Below, piece after piece: positions 11,691 through 23,700 of a stretch of 64,000 bases of DNA (the first letter of the stretch is position 1; each line of letters opens with the position of its first letter). A program made the translations under genes and the position numbers. The notes under the pieces are model-generated. The model was not told the DNA's origin. It was given only the letters and a program-made list of their open reading frames with translations, and did not search any database. This DNA comes from Sphagnum compactum (Eukaryota; Bryophyta; Sphagnopsida; Sphagnales). Location: the NCBI GenBank assembly GCA_965153455.1, contig OZ234493.1:20884213-20948212 (forward strand). The letters are read 5' to 3'.

Positions 11691-12610
11691 CATATGTTAT
11701 GCATTTGTTAAAAAAGGGCTAAACCAGTGACATACTTTGAAAGTTTGATTTGAAAAAATATCTTCAAAATCATTTGAATGACACATTGAGGTGATCAATA
11801 GTTCAGCATTTGCACCATGTGGTGTTAGATGCCATTAAAGGGTTTTGAATTTTTCCAACTATGTCAATTTTAGTTTTGATGAAATCACAACCTCACACAA
11901 CCAATCTTGTGCTAGTGTGCATGTTTATATAATTTATAATGACACATCTTGTTGTCTTTGAAGTGTGTTGTTGATGGTGCAAGTGCACACAATATGACCT
12001 AATTGATCATTTGAGGTGTGCATTAAGCAAGAAAAACATGACTATGAAATTAATTTCATTTGGAGTTAATGGGGTTGTTATTTTTCAAGGCATTTTTAGT
12101 GATGTGATAATGAGAATTCAAAAAATATATGCACCACACATGGTGAGGATGCATTGCATGGCACACGACACAAATTTGACGATGCAAACCTTAAGCCACT
12201 TATCTTAATTTTGAGGTTGAAACATATGTGCTAACAACTTTATGCATATTTCACCCATAGCCCCAAATGACACTTTGAATTTCAAAAGTTAATAGAATTG
12301 ATGAAGACAAAAAGGAATACAATTTTGAAAAATGTGTGCACTAGGTGGATCAATATGCTTATTCTAGCAAAATGAATGATGAAATAGCACCACACATTAT
12401 TGATCAAGTTGGCTATTGATGTCTCAAAAGAGGTAAAGGTTGTTGCAAACTTGGATCACCTAGTGGATGTGGAATTGTTGTTGGGTTTGTCATGTGTGTT
12501 TCTACAATGGAAGCAATGCACAGCCTTTTCAAGTTTAGGTAATTATGGGATGTTTTTGTTTGTGATTTCATTGGTGCAATGAAAATCAATGAAAATCTAC
12601 AATGGGGATG
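11690..12610 (+). pseudogene. Decayed hAT-like transposase
   Basis: Translations in shifting plus-strand frames recall the catalytic and zinc-finger region of a plant hAT-type transposase. Recognisable pieces in order are FDEITTSHNQSCASVHVYI (about 11885-11940), KLISFGVNGVVIFQG then HMVRMHCMAHDTNL (12050-12180), KNVCTRWINM (12330-12360), and LDHLVDVELLLGLSCV (12450-12500). The spacing fits a family in which a Gly-rich FG(A/V)(D/N)G segment, a HCMAH box and a TRW box follow each other. Stops and frameshifts interrupt it repeatedly, so it cannot be functional. No terminal inverted repeats or target-site duplication were found. Assignment rests on remembered motif order, not on a search. Confidence 0.65.
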
Positions 12611-12624
12611 TTTAAAATTTATAT

Positions 12625-13300
12625 TATGACCCATCCACATTTTTCAAATCCATTGTGTTCCACAGCTTTATTTCATTGGTGAAGTAACGGTCTTTCAATT
12701 TACCAAATGTTCTTTCTATGTGTGCATTCTTATACGACTTTGAATGAAATTCCAGTTGTATTCCTCTTTGAACATTCCATCTTTGTGTCCTTTGAAAGGT
12801 GAAAACATCCATGGACAAGCAAGTTATGTAGCATCACCAACTAGAGCATAAGGAACAAATCTTCCAATGTTGCAATTTTAACCAATTGTAGTGTAACACC
12901 ATAAGTGACTATCATGCGTAAAGCCTACCCAACCTATGTCATACTTGCAAAATGTACATTTACTTGTGACAATTCCTTGCATAGCACGAAATTGCTATGT
13001 AATAAGTTGCTACATGAAATTTTGGAACTATGATTGAAATATGTGAGCCATCAACAACTCCTACAACAAAAGGAATGCCACAAAATGCTTGAGACTCTTC
13101 CACAAATTTTTTAATCATTATGCCGTAAGACCATTAATATACTTCTTAAGAAACAAGACTTTCACAACAATGATCAAGTCCTTCACACATCCTTGACAAA
13201 CCTACTCCATACACATCCACAAACATTTGCATACCATGACCCTTTGCAAATCTAAACATAAAATCTAAAATTCTAGTTTCAAAAGGTATTGTAATATACA
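12625..13300 (-). pseudogene. Decayed PIF/Harbinger transposase (DDE class)
   Basis: Reading the minus strand from 13300 down, the order of motifs matches a Harbinger-type DDE nuclease. There is a helix-turn-helix-like stretch (FRFAKGHGMQMF, YGVGLSRM), then GVVDGSHI with the first catalytic Asp (about 13040), GWVGFTHDSHLW with the second (about 12915), VGDAT, PWMFSPFKG, and finally RMHIERTFGKLKDRYF (about 12710) with the conserved Glu. In-frame stops interrupt the VGDAT to CPWMF region and the segment near 13140. The element converges with the hAT remnant just to its left. No terminal repeats were identified. These transposases normally work with a separate Myb-like partner, which is not seen here. 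Confidence 0.7.
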
Positions 13301-13549
13301 TAATGGTATCATGTTTTTGCAACATTAGGATTTTACCTAAGGCAACATGAAGCCAATCAAGTGAAGGTTGATATCACTGGGGGTTTGCAATTAAATTTGA
13401 GAGAGGGCAAGTTGGCAACATTTTTTATGGCTAATCCACTACCAATCAACTAATTTTCTGGTCTGATGCATGAGTGTGAACATGTTTTTTAAAATCACAA
13501 TATGACCAATTTAATTGTGAGTTGGCCTGCATATGGTGCCAATCATTTA

Positions 13550-14290
13550 GGCCATGGGGGTTAACATACAATTCAATTTTGGCTTTCTGGGTTTGATAAC
13601 ACATCATAGATACAATTGGAATTTCTGGTTTCATGGATTTGATATATTGTCACATTGTATATATTTGTTTGAAATGCCAATTTTTTTTAGAAATTACTTG
13701 TTTGAAATTTCTTTAAAAATTTTGCATTTCCAGAAACAATTTAATTACCACCAAACCTGAAGAGGTACTATGGTATCACAAACAAAAAACATTTGGAATT
13801 TTTTCAGTTTCATCAATTTGATATACCATGGCAAAAACCAGACAACATTGGATTTTTGAATTTCATAGGCGTCATATACTGTCACAGACATAATTGGATT
13901 TTAGGTGTATTGTCACTCAGGAGAGATTCCACCCCTCACCCTAAGATTCCCATGGTCAAATGCTACTGGCACGCAGAACATCACAGGGTGCAACAAATAG
14001 TCTGGAAAGTTCTTATTGATATGACAGAATTTCCCACCATTGCTAATGAAGTTAGGTAATGGCAATTTGACCCTAAAGCCCAAAGTTTGGCTCATGGCCA
14101 AACTGCTGCTTCACCAAGTTCTCCCAATTGCCATTACCTGATATGTATTACTATACATATATACACAAATTGAGGTTTTTGATTTCATAGATTTACATAC
14201 CTACAATCAGAGACAACTATGAGAATATTTGGTTTGATGGGTTTGGCATACCATCATAGCAACATGAACTGGACTTGTGACTTTGCGCTA
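13550..14290. repeat. Highly degenerate repeats, no gene
   Basis: Several stretches share the pattern GGATTTGATATA..CATCATAG..AATTGGAATTT, for example near 13585, 13635, 13805, 13860, 14190 and 14240. This suggests an old tandem or dispersed repeat. Open frames are short and unrecognised. Confidence 0.35.
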
Positions 14291-14299
14291 GGTAACTGG

Positions 14300-15545
14300 C
14301 TCAAGTGTGCAGGTAACCAGACATACTCAATTGTACAGGAGCTCCAAGCTCACAGGTTATGGGACACAGAATAGTGTCAGTTATGAGGTTCAGCCAACCA
14401 GTGAGCAGGAACATGCAAAAAAGAACTAGAGAGGTACGAAAAGGTCAAAAGGCAACAGGATACATGATAAAACTAGGGAGGAGCTCTTGTTGGATGGTGT
14501 GCTGCCATGTTAGCAGCGAGACACTCCCTAGAATCAGTCATATGGTATTGTCACTGATCACACGAGACAGTCAATAGAATTGGATTTTTGAACTGGATGT
14601 TTTGATTTGAACTCGATGAGACTGGTAGTTGCCTGCTGCCACAGCACTGATTCAGTGCGTGCTCAGAAAAGACAGAAGAATTCTGAGGTTGTTGTTGATT
14701 GAGTCCATGCAGGTTCTGCTGCAGCTCCTCTAAGTTAATAATAACACAACCACCAGCTCTTCAGCTTCACTCATGAGTCATGACAGTCTTCTGATGTTCT
14801 TGTTGATGGAAGCTGTTGCTAGCAGTGATTTTTTTGTGGCAAAATTTTGCAAGATTTTGACCGCAAAAATTAAAAAGGGTCTGTTCTGTCTCAAATTCCC
14901 TGTGTTTCAAGAAAAAAATTCACCAAATTTTGAGAAAATTCTATTTATTGAGAAAGTTTAGCCACATTTCCACACAGTTTTAATCCTGTGGATATATACC
15001 AAAACCTGCAAATTGAAAATTTCCAAAAACTAACTGCAAATTAATCCTACTCCTGTTCAAAGCAAACAGAATTGAATTTTGGGGATAAAAATTTAGAAAA
15101 AAAAATAATTCCAATTTTTTTAAAATTTTAATATTTCTATCTAATAAAAAATCGCAAAATTCAAAAAAGTTCAGGAAAAATCTCCAGAATTTCTTTTCAC
15201 GTGCCTCCTCCATCTAACAGTCTATGACTCGTGAGGGAGGACTCTCAGGGGACAGTTGCAACCGACTAGATTCCTGGGCCCCGCTGTTCGTCCCTGCTGC
15301 TCCTCAGGAAAGGGAAGAGAAGAAGAAGAAGACAAAACAAATTTGCAGCAAACAAAGCTTGATTGATTGATTTTTTTATGCTGTGCACTTTAGTCCTTAG
15401 ATCTCGCCAAATTTCGATCAGGGATCACAATTCCCCATATCAAGAAGGCGTCTGTGATGAACCCATCCCTAGGAATCATTAGTGCGAAAAAAATCCCTAA
15501 TAATTAAGAAATCTAGAGTTTGGACTCTGTGCTATGATGAATCCC
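14300..15545. other. No recognisable gene
   Basis: Mixed sequence. 14820-15190 is AT-rich with many AAAATTT words, and 15190-15350 is GC-richer with a short GAA run. Short frames only, none with a recognisable motif. Confidence 0.5.
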
Positions 15546-15547
15546 TA

Positions 15548-15887
15548 AGAGCCACTCACTGGTGCTCAGTACATGACCCCTGCAAATTAAAAATTAGATG
15601 AAGAAAAGTCAAAACATGCTCGTTTGGTTCAATAAATTGGTTTTGGCCCAGCATTTTTGCATAGTTTCTTGAGGCTGGTAAATGGCATAGCAAAGCTTTA
15701 CACGTGCTGTTGATTGGGTAGATAGTTTGGTTGGTGCAGGCGGGCTACTAATTAGTAGTTTCTTGGCACTTATTTGCAATCCCAGTTTTAGTTTCATAGG
15801 TGGGGTTGGAAAAAAGTAAAATAACTGTACTTGGATGTGAGAAATCTTTTTGCAGGGTCACATATTGAGCACCATTGGAGATGCTCT
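15548..15887. mobile_element. MITE, degraded relative of the 29196 element
   Basis: The ends are imperfect inverted repeats around CACTGGTGCTCAGTA on the left and TATTGAGCACCATTGGAG on the right. The interior carries GAAAAGTCAAAACATGC, matching the reverse complement of the element at 29196-29480, so this copy is inverted relative to it. It has no coding capacity, as expected of a non-autonomous DNA transposon. No clear target-site duplication was seen. Confidence 0.7.
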
Positions 15888-15889
15888 AC

Positions 15890-16960
15890 AAGAAGAATTA
15901 GTCTGTGATGTAAGCTCTTCTAGTCGTGCATTTGGTTGTGTGGGTGGAGGAGTGGGGTCCCCATACTGGGTGCAGAGAAAAAAAGGTGTGATGGGAAGTT
16001 ATGGAGATGGCCATCATGTTACTGAGTCCACCCACTCTTGATCTTTCCTTGAAGTGTTGAAATCTTCACAGGGACTCGCAAAGAAGCTCTTGTGTGTGTT
16101 CTTTGTTTTTTTTTGTTTTTGGGGCGATTTTGTTTTGCTTTTCAGATTTGGGTGACGACGCTTTTTTGGGTAGTACAGTTTTGTATTCAAAAGAGTTCAG
16201 GGACGAGCCTGAAAAAGCCTCTCAGGGGTTGATGATTCATTGCTATGTTCGTCAAACATTCGGGAAGGAAGGAAGCTTTTGAAATGGGTGTTGGTTTTGA
16301 GAGGATGTTCTTCTTAGAGGGAGGTGCAGGAATCAACATCAGGCTGGGAAGAAAGACTTTGCAGAAGGAAGTTTGAAAGATGTTAAGCTGGGTGATTCAT
16401 CAATCATGAAACTCGGCTGGGCTTTGCTCTTTTGTTTCGCCGGAGCCGTCTGTGCCCGGCTCGACAGGTGGATCCAAAGCTGCTTGGGAACCGCTTGCAT
16501 CGTTGCAGACGCACTACGTGAGGGTGACCTCCGTCGCGTCATTCATGTGGCCTGACTGCAAACAACCAGTGCGAAGCATCAGCAGCAGCAGCAACACAAC
16601 AGCAGCTCTACTCAAAATCTTCTTCGACGACGCTTCTCCTCAACGTCCAGCATTTCTGCCCAACATTTCTTCTCACAGCTTCTAATTGCAGGAAGCTGCA
16701 AAACAAATTTCATCACAGCAATCTCGTCAGATCTGACGTATTTGAACAAATTTCACGAATTCCTAGAAATTCTCAGGCACATTACAGCCTGAAGAAGATT
16801 GTAGAAACAAGATCCATGCCATCCAGCAGCTCAAGTCCACTGTTTCTGCACAAGTTTCTGCTCTTTGTCCAGACAGAATAAATGATAGATATTATTATCA
16901 TTAGCCTGGATGCTCTCAGACTTCATTACTATTAGAGTGCTTGCTTTGCAGATCAAGACA
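15890..16960. other. No recognisable gene
   Basis: Open frames at 16373-16555 (start near MKDVKLGDSS) and 16339-16542 on the other strand overlap and are unrecognised. The first has a hydrophobic Ala/Cys stretch. Base composition is GC-richer than its surroundings, so a decayed gene fragment is possible but unsupported. Confidence 0.4.
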
Positions 16961-16964
16961 ATTG

Positions 16965-17375
16965 TGTGCAAAAGTGTGAGCTTTGCACAAATCTAAATTA
17001 TTGTTTGAGCTTGCATAAAGCTAAATTAATTGCTTGAGATTGCACAAAGAGTTGTTGTTCAAGATTTGCACAAAGAATTTGTTGTTTTTGTCTGAGCTTG
17101 CACAAAGATCTCTTGTTTCAGCTTAAAGATTTGTTGTTCAAGCTTAAATAACAATTTGTTATTGGAGCTTGCACAATTTTTTTTGGTTTTTGTTTGAATT
17201 TGCACAAAGCTTTGTTGTCGGAGCGTGCACAAAAACTTCTTGTTTTTATTTGAATTTGCACAAAGCTTTGTTGTTGGAGCTTGCATAAAAGTTTGTTGTT
17301 TTTTGTTTCAGCTTGCATAAAGCTTTGTTGTGCAAGCTTGCACAAAAAATTGTTTTGTTCAAGCTTAAACCAACC
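16965..17375. repeat. Degenerate tandem repeat, TTGCACAAAGCTTTGTTGTT type
   Basis: Roughly a dozen short units containing (A/G)GCTTGCACAAA followed by (T)TTGTTGTT repeat irregularly with periods of about 30 to 60 bases. Minus-strand open frames here are Gln/Lys/Asn-rich by-products of the repeat. Confidence 0.75.
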
Positions 17376-18524
17376 ACTTACAGTGTATCAGCAGGATGCA
17401 ACCCTTTACTAAATACTAGGAGTCCTTATTTGTAATCACACTTGAAATATATCTAGATTGAAAGACAAACCCGTATTTTTCTTTATATTCACTTATTGAA
17501 ATGCGTGGATTAAATATGTGAAATCTGAAACCATTTTAGTTTTAAAAACTAATCCGTCAATTTCTGATCCTTGCTTACTCACGCAATGTTGCCTTTTATG
17601 ACATCTTGGAATAACCGTAATTTTAAGAACTTCTTTTTTAAATTAAGATAATTAACTTTATAATACATTCCATTAACAATGAGTTCTCATGCACCCATTT
17701 TAGTACCCAATGTGAAAGATGGGTTCGCCCTTTCATTCCTAAATATTCAACATAAGTTCATAACCCGGTGTTGAGGGGTGCCTGATACTCCTTTTGGGTG
17801 TCAGGATGTGAGTTATATAATTCATAACTCATGTGTGCCATGTCACCCGATTGGTCGAGGTCATAACCTTTGTGTCTATGTTCATGGAGCACATGCATGC
17901 GACTGGTGAAGCAACAAGGTGTGACTGGTGCTTCAATGAAGGGGAAATCAGTGGGAGCTTGATGCCCCTTCACAACCGGTTTTGTCTGGTAACCAGCTTG
18001 AGCTGCCGGCTTACCAAAGGTAGTCTCACTGCCTCTACAGATCAACTACAATCAGGAACTGGGCAGCTCTCTCCGGTTACCTAGTCCTTAATAATTTAAG
18101 AACTATTTGTGTGGCTAGCCTGGATAAAGACAAGCTGTTGTTGCTTGCAGAGACTACTAAGTTCAAGAGTAAGACGCTTTGATATGGAGTGAGAGTATCT
18201 ATCTTGTTAGTTGCTTTCCTCCTCTCCCCCCCCCACCCCACCCCACCCCACAACTTGCCATAACAACTTGTACTCCTGGCCCACCATATGTCTGGTACTT
18301 CTTCCACTGAGGGAAGTGGCGCCTCACTTGTTGTACTTCCCAAAACTTTTTGGACTTTTCCATTTTGTCTTTCATTACTGCTGGCCCTTCATACCACATT
18401 CAACTATGCATTCAATAGTGCTGGTCCTTTGCAAAGCACCCCAACAACATTTCCTAGTGCATGTGAAGGGCAGTTTATATTCAAGAATGCCCTTCCAAGA
18501 AGAGAGGAGACATATTACACCTAC

Positions 18525-18730
18525 TATAGGTGTAAGATCCCTCCCACTCTTAAGGTGTAGGCCTACTAGCTCTCCTTTCAACACCTTGTGGTCTACATAT
18601 GTTTAGGCTGATAATAACATTCACCTCATGCTTTGCTTCACCATGGGCAAAGTCCACAAGTGGGAATCTTCTTCAAATGTGGGGCCAAAGTCAGCTACCT
18701 GCCTCTTAGGCCCCTTATTTTGCAAATGTC
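18525..18730. repeat. Dispersed repeat family R1, copy 1
   Basis: Shared words include CTACATATGTTTAGG, GCCCCTTATTTT and AAATGTCCCCAC, followed by TTTACCCT. It matches 23495-23700 over about 200 bases in the same orientation, 21505-21650 partly, and 58570-58660 in reverse. No coding sequence was seen. Confidence 0.75.
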
Positions 18731-19114
18731 CCCACTCTCCAGCTTTACCCTACACACCATATTCAATTTTGCTTCTTTTTCTTTTTTTTTAAAATTTTGA
18801 GCCTCACAAAATTGGACCAATTCTACAACACCCATCAAAGAAATACCTTACACTACACTCAATTGTTGGAATTGGCTTGTAATTGATTAATAACAACCCC
18901 CCAATGTATTTATTTTTTGGAGTGATGCATTTTGGTTTCTATGCAGTGGTTTGTCCTTCCCACCAACATTTAACCTTGCTTCCCTTTTTAGCCTCACAAT
19001 GGGGCCCAATTCAACAACAAATCCTCCAAGGATTATTATGTCACCCAGCACCCACCAGTGCATCAGCCATTTGGAAACCTGCTATGAGTCATGACTCAGT
19101 TTAAACAGCCACTA

Positions 19115-19640
19115 ATTTTATTGGCATAATTTTGCCCCAAAAAATTTACAAATGAAAATTTTGAAAATGAAGTGATTTTTGAGGGTTTCAATTACTAGAA
19201 GTCAGAGTAAAAAAGCTAGTAAAGGCTTCCAGATTTCTATATTTGGTTCCATGATGTAGCCAAAAATATAAAAGGTTAATTAAATTTGTTTGCTTTCATA
19301 TCTGGTGTATAGCCAGATTTGGCTAAATCTTTGTATGGATGATCACCATGTTGGCTACATCACAAAATTCTTTAAAAAACACTGCTCAGGTATGGATGAA
19401 CCCAAACTGAGTTGATATCCAACCTCCCTCCATAATCTATCCTTACATAGGACAATAGGTTGCTACTAGGTAAGTAAATGGTCGGTACATAATGAAGGGC
19501 TACTAGGTTGTTAGTCAGTAGGTAGTTAAAACAGAAATCTGAGCTAACCAAAACACTAAGGTTAGCTAGGGAACTGGAACTGGATGGAAAAGTTTCTCTT
19601 GTCCACCCACCACTCATCCCTCATGGTGCCAAGATGAGAT
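19115..19640. repeat. Dispersed composite repeat R2, copy 1
   Basis: The part at 19390-19640 matches 57770-58000 in the same orientation (shared TTGTTAGT(C)AGTAGGTAG and AGCTAACC). The part at 19115-19370 matches 58270-58570 in reverse orientation (shared AGCCAAATTTGGCT-like palindrome and ATGATCACCATG). The two halves have therefore been rearranged relative to one another between copies. Confidence 0.7.
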
Positions 19641-20547
19641 ACCTAGTTGGTCTAGTCATAGGAGTGTTGGAGATTGGGTTCATTTTTTCACCTTTTGTTT
19701 TACATGCCTTTTGATTGCAAGACACTGTAACATTTTTTGCATTCAGTTAGATTGCAAGTCGTTAGAACTTGCAAAGTTGTTGTTGCTAGGGGACCTTTTT
19801 GCGCACGTCATAGTGATTCTTCAACGGCTTGTTGCCCTTGGTTGGGGCTCCTCATCTCTTCCACACATCATAGCTAGTGCACCTTTGTCATCGATTCGTG
19901 ACAAATGATAACTTTTTTGTTGTAGGTCTTCTCTGATATTGTTGATTGTCATTTTGTAATCATGAGTCCTCTTTGCATAGGTTCTTTATCTGATTTTTGT
20001 TTATTGTTTGTTTTTGTTGGGCCCTACCTCCCACAGGGACAAGGACTATCGCATTCAATCCAAAGTTAATTTTTTTTGAAAATTCAATATATGTTTGCAA
20101 GGCTTTTTCCATTTCTTTATTTTTAGTTTTATTTAAAATATTAAGTCTTTGTCTACATTTTCCTAATGAATTTTTTTGCTATGTCTCTTTTAATTATATA
20201 TTTTATTTTATTTTTATTGAAATTCTTGTTCTTGTCTATATTGGTTTTTATATACATATACATGTACCCATGCACACTTATATATGAAAACATATATACA
20301 TTCATATATACATACACATATAGACACATCCATGCACACAAACATATGTATTTCTCTAAACATGTTTTAAATACATCTACAAGATATCATCTACAGGGAG
20401 GGCCTGCATGTTTGTGATGCCTTGGATTTTCTTTGGGTTGTGTCTACTTGTGTTCTCTTTTGCCTTATACTTTTAATGGATGTTTCCCATCCTTGATTTT
20501 GATTTCTTCTTTTTCCTCTCCAAACAAGTGTAGATGTAAAGAGAAAG

Positions 20548-20550
<3 letters not shown>

Positions 20551-20579
<29 letters not shown>
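20551..20579. repeat. (AT)n microsatellite
   Basis: Uninterrupted alternating A and T over 29 bases. The flanking 19640-21500 region is AT-rich with no recognised gene; short frames at 19997-20417 are low complexity. Confidence 0.95.
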
Positions 20580-20581
<2 letters not shown>

Positions 20582-21504
20582 TAGTTTGATTCCAACCAGT
20601 TCTCAAAAGTGCAACGGTTGGTAGTTTCACGTACCGTAGCCTAGGGTCAAATTTGTCACAATAAAAAAGAAATTTGATTATTTTTTGTTTTCTCTTAATA
20701 AAATTATTTAATTCTTCATTCATGTAAATTTTGAATATTCTTTAGAAATTTTTCATATGTTGGATATACATGTAAAAATATTAGATATACATGACAAATG
20801 TTGACATTGAATGGATTGTCAAATGCTGCTGCACATCCATGCCTATTCATGCTTTTATAGGTAGGGATGTCTGATCTATTCCATTAAACATACATAGTCC
20901 AAGTGGGTTGCTTGTAGAGGGCTGACTGCTTATACAAATGTCTATATTTTGTGTTCACAAATTTTTGTCATTAGGAGAGGTGTAATGTTCAAGATTTTTG
21001 TCACCTCCACTTGGACATTTTTAAAAAATTAATTTTATGATTTTTTGAATTGTTTAATGACGAATTTGACCATAGGCTAGAGTATTATATCATAAGATTA
21101 ACCATGATTATATACAATAAATAAGAAAATATACATTAAAAGATACCTCTTTGGGTCTTGTTGTGTACACGCAAAAGGAAGGCGGGAACAAAACACCATA
21201 AAATCCTAATTTCTGTGTCCTCTTGCCTAAACTAAGTGAGTTTGGAGAATCTTGCTTGCACACAAATTGGTACTACCCAAAAATACTAGGCACCTAAAAC
21301 CATCAAGAGCTCTCCAAGAGAAAAGCACTCAGGAGAACCCTAGGATGCCACTTTCTTAGAATACTAAGAGAAAAACTCCTATTGCAATTGGAGGGCACCT
21401 CATATCCATGAATAATATCCCTCCTAAAACAAGGATGGATTTTATGCCGACTCCTTAAGAGAGGGAGGGATCTTGGGCATAAGATCCTGCTCCCTCTTAA
21501 GGAA

Positions 21505-21650
21505 TAGGTGTAAGAACTCTCCCCTCCTATGCCTCCTAATGGGCAAATATTGATGTTCATCATAACTTTCACCTTGTGCTTGAGGATGAGGAAAAGTGCA
21601 ATGGTGGGGACATTGCAAGAGTTGTCCTCTGAAATGGAGGGGCATTTCAA
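21505..21650. repeat. Dispersed repeat family R1, copy 2 (partial)
   Basis: Shares GTAAGAACTCTCCCCTCCT and a following CATAACTTTCACCTTGTGCTT stretch with the copies at 18525 and 23495, then diverges. Confidence 0.6.
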
Positions 21651-22399
21651 AAAACAAAAGGCCCATCTCTTTTTTCATCTTTCCCCCATTTCTACCCAGC
21701 AAGTATCATGGGAAAAAATTTAAAATTAAAAAATTATGCCGATGCTCTATGTAGGGTAATGCCCCCACTAGGGTAATGCATAAGGAGCAGGGTGTTCTTG
21801 AAATAAGTGCCCCTCTACCTTAAACAGGCCCTTATTTCAGGAATGCCCTGTTCATCAAGCCTTACCCTACACTTATTGGGGGAATGCCCTTACTTTGGAG
21901 CTTTACCCTATTCTTAATTTGTTTCATTTTGGAATATCTAGTGGGGGTGGGTGTTCTTGAAGCAACCTACCCAACTAAGCTACATTGGGCTTTAACTAAA
22001 TGAAAGGTTATTTAGTCCATGAAGTGATGATGAAACCCTGTCAATCTAATCTATTAATTCGCTTAGCCTGTCTGTGACAGGGCGTTCTGCACACAGACAG
22101 ACTAAGTCCTCACAGGCGTAATTGGAATTGTCTGCTATGGCGGTAATTCCAGTGTTGTTTTCTATGGCAGAATCGGCCTGGCCTCTGAATATACCAGATA
22201 GTTTAGATATAAACGAGGCCGCACCAAGCAAACCAAGGGAACAGCTTGCCTTCTTCTCCAAGCTCTCCCTTCGTTGTCATCGCTCTTGCCATCGCGCACC
22301 AAGCAAACGGTGGGTACAAAGAAGGAAGGGGGGTTGTATGTGCATTCTGTCGAGGTGCCAATTTGAGGGGCCAATTTTGAAGTATCAATTCGAGGAGAC

Positions 22400-22530
22400 A
22401 AAAACTCAGATCCCGTCTGTCCGTCTGTCAATGTCCTGAAACTCAGATCTCGTCTGTCTATCGAGGTCTTGAAACCCAGATCCCGTCTGTCTGTCTGTCG
22501 AGGTCTTGAAACACAGATCCCAAATTGTAA
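22400..22530. repeat. Tandem repeat around CAGATC(C/T)CGTCTGTC
   Basis: Three units of roughly 50 to 60 bases, each with ACTCAGATC(C/T)CGTCTGTC, CTGTC(A/G)A and GGTCTTGAAAC. The surrounding region 21650-23490 has no recognised gene; the frame at 22814-23116 is Lys-rich and unassigned. Confidence 0.75.
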
Positions 22531-23494
22531 AAGTAAAATAACCGCCCAAAAACTTGCCTGGCTCCTCTTTTCCGGGTTTTCGTGAAACCCGGCAGTTCTG
22601 TGAGGTTTTTTTGAAATAACCAGAATCGACAGCGGTTCTTTGATTCTGAATTTTTTTTCAAATACCCGGAACTTGTGATTCTTTGACTCCGAGTTTTAAT
22701 TCTTTTAATTCTCATTTTACAAATACCCAGACATGAAGGTTATTCAACATATCAAATACCCGCCCAACACTGCTTATATAGTACACAGACAAAACAACAA
22801 CAAGAGTTATTAATTGGTTGAAACAATTAACGGGTACCCACTAATCTTTAAAAAAACCAAAGCACTCAGAAAAGGGAGAACACAAGGAACAAAATGGAAG
22901 GACCTACACCCAAGAACACAAAAGAATCACCTTTTAAAAAAAGTGAATCACAAGGGGAACATCAAGTTCCCAAACCCTCTCCTGTCACCAGAAGCCTATC
23001 AAATAAGGAAAGGAGAGATAATGCCAAGGGTGAGGCTATTCCATGACATTAAGGTCTGGGACGGCAGATTCAACGATTTAAAGGGTTTAAATTCATGCCC
23101 AACGAACACATTTTGATCATTATTATGAGCATATGATCATCACCAGAAGATTATTTCATACAATGTGGTCAAGACAATGGTATAATCTGCTGCCACCCCA
23201 GACCTTAATGTCATAATAATTCTCCTCTTGAACTACTACTAGGAGGCCAGTTTTTCTTTCTAAAACCAAATACCTTTTGTAATGCAAGATGATGATATTT
23301 TAAGATTTTTAATTCTCTTGTAAAGAACTTGATGAAACATCCTAGTGTGTTTGGAGGGCACATTGCATTTGTGAATAACCTTTCTTCAAAAAAGAGAAGG
23401 GATGTTTATGCATGCTCCTTAAGATGGTGGTGGGGATCTTATGCCTATGAGAAGCCATGCTGCTTAAGGAGCACATGTAAGAACTAAGAACCCT

Positions 23495-23700
23495 CCCCTT
23501 CCTCCACGTGATGTTCTACATATGTTTAGGTTAGGTCCATGATAATGTTTGCCTTGTGCTTTACAATTGGTAAAGCCCATGGATGAAGGAGATTCTCAAA
23601 TTGTGAGGGTGACCTCGTCTACCACCTCATCTTAGGACCCCTTATTTTGGAAATGTCCCCACCCTTGGGCTTTACCCTTCACAAGAGTGTCACAATTTTG
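23495..23700. repeat. Dispersed repeat family R1, copy 3
   Basis: Matches 18525-18730 in the same orientation over its whole length by eye. The two copies bracket about 5 kb of unassigned DNA. Confidence 0.75.
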
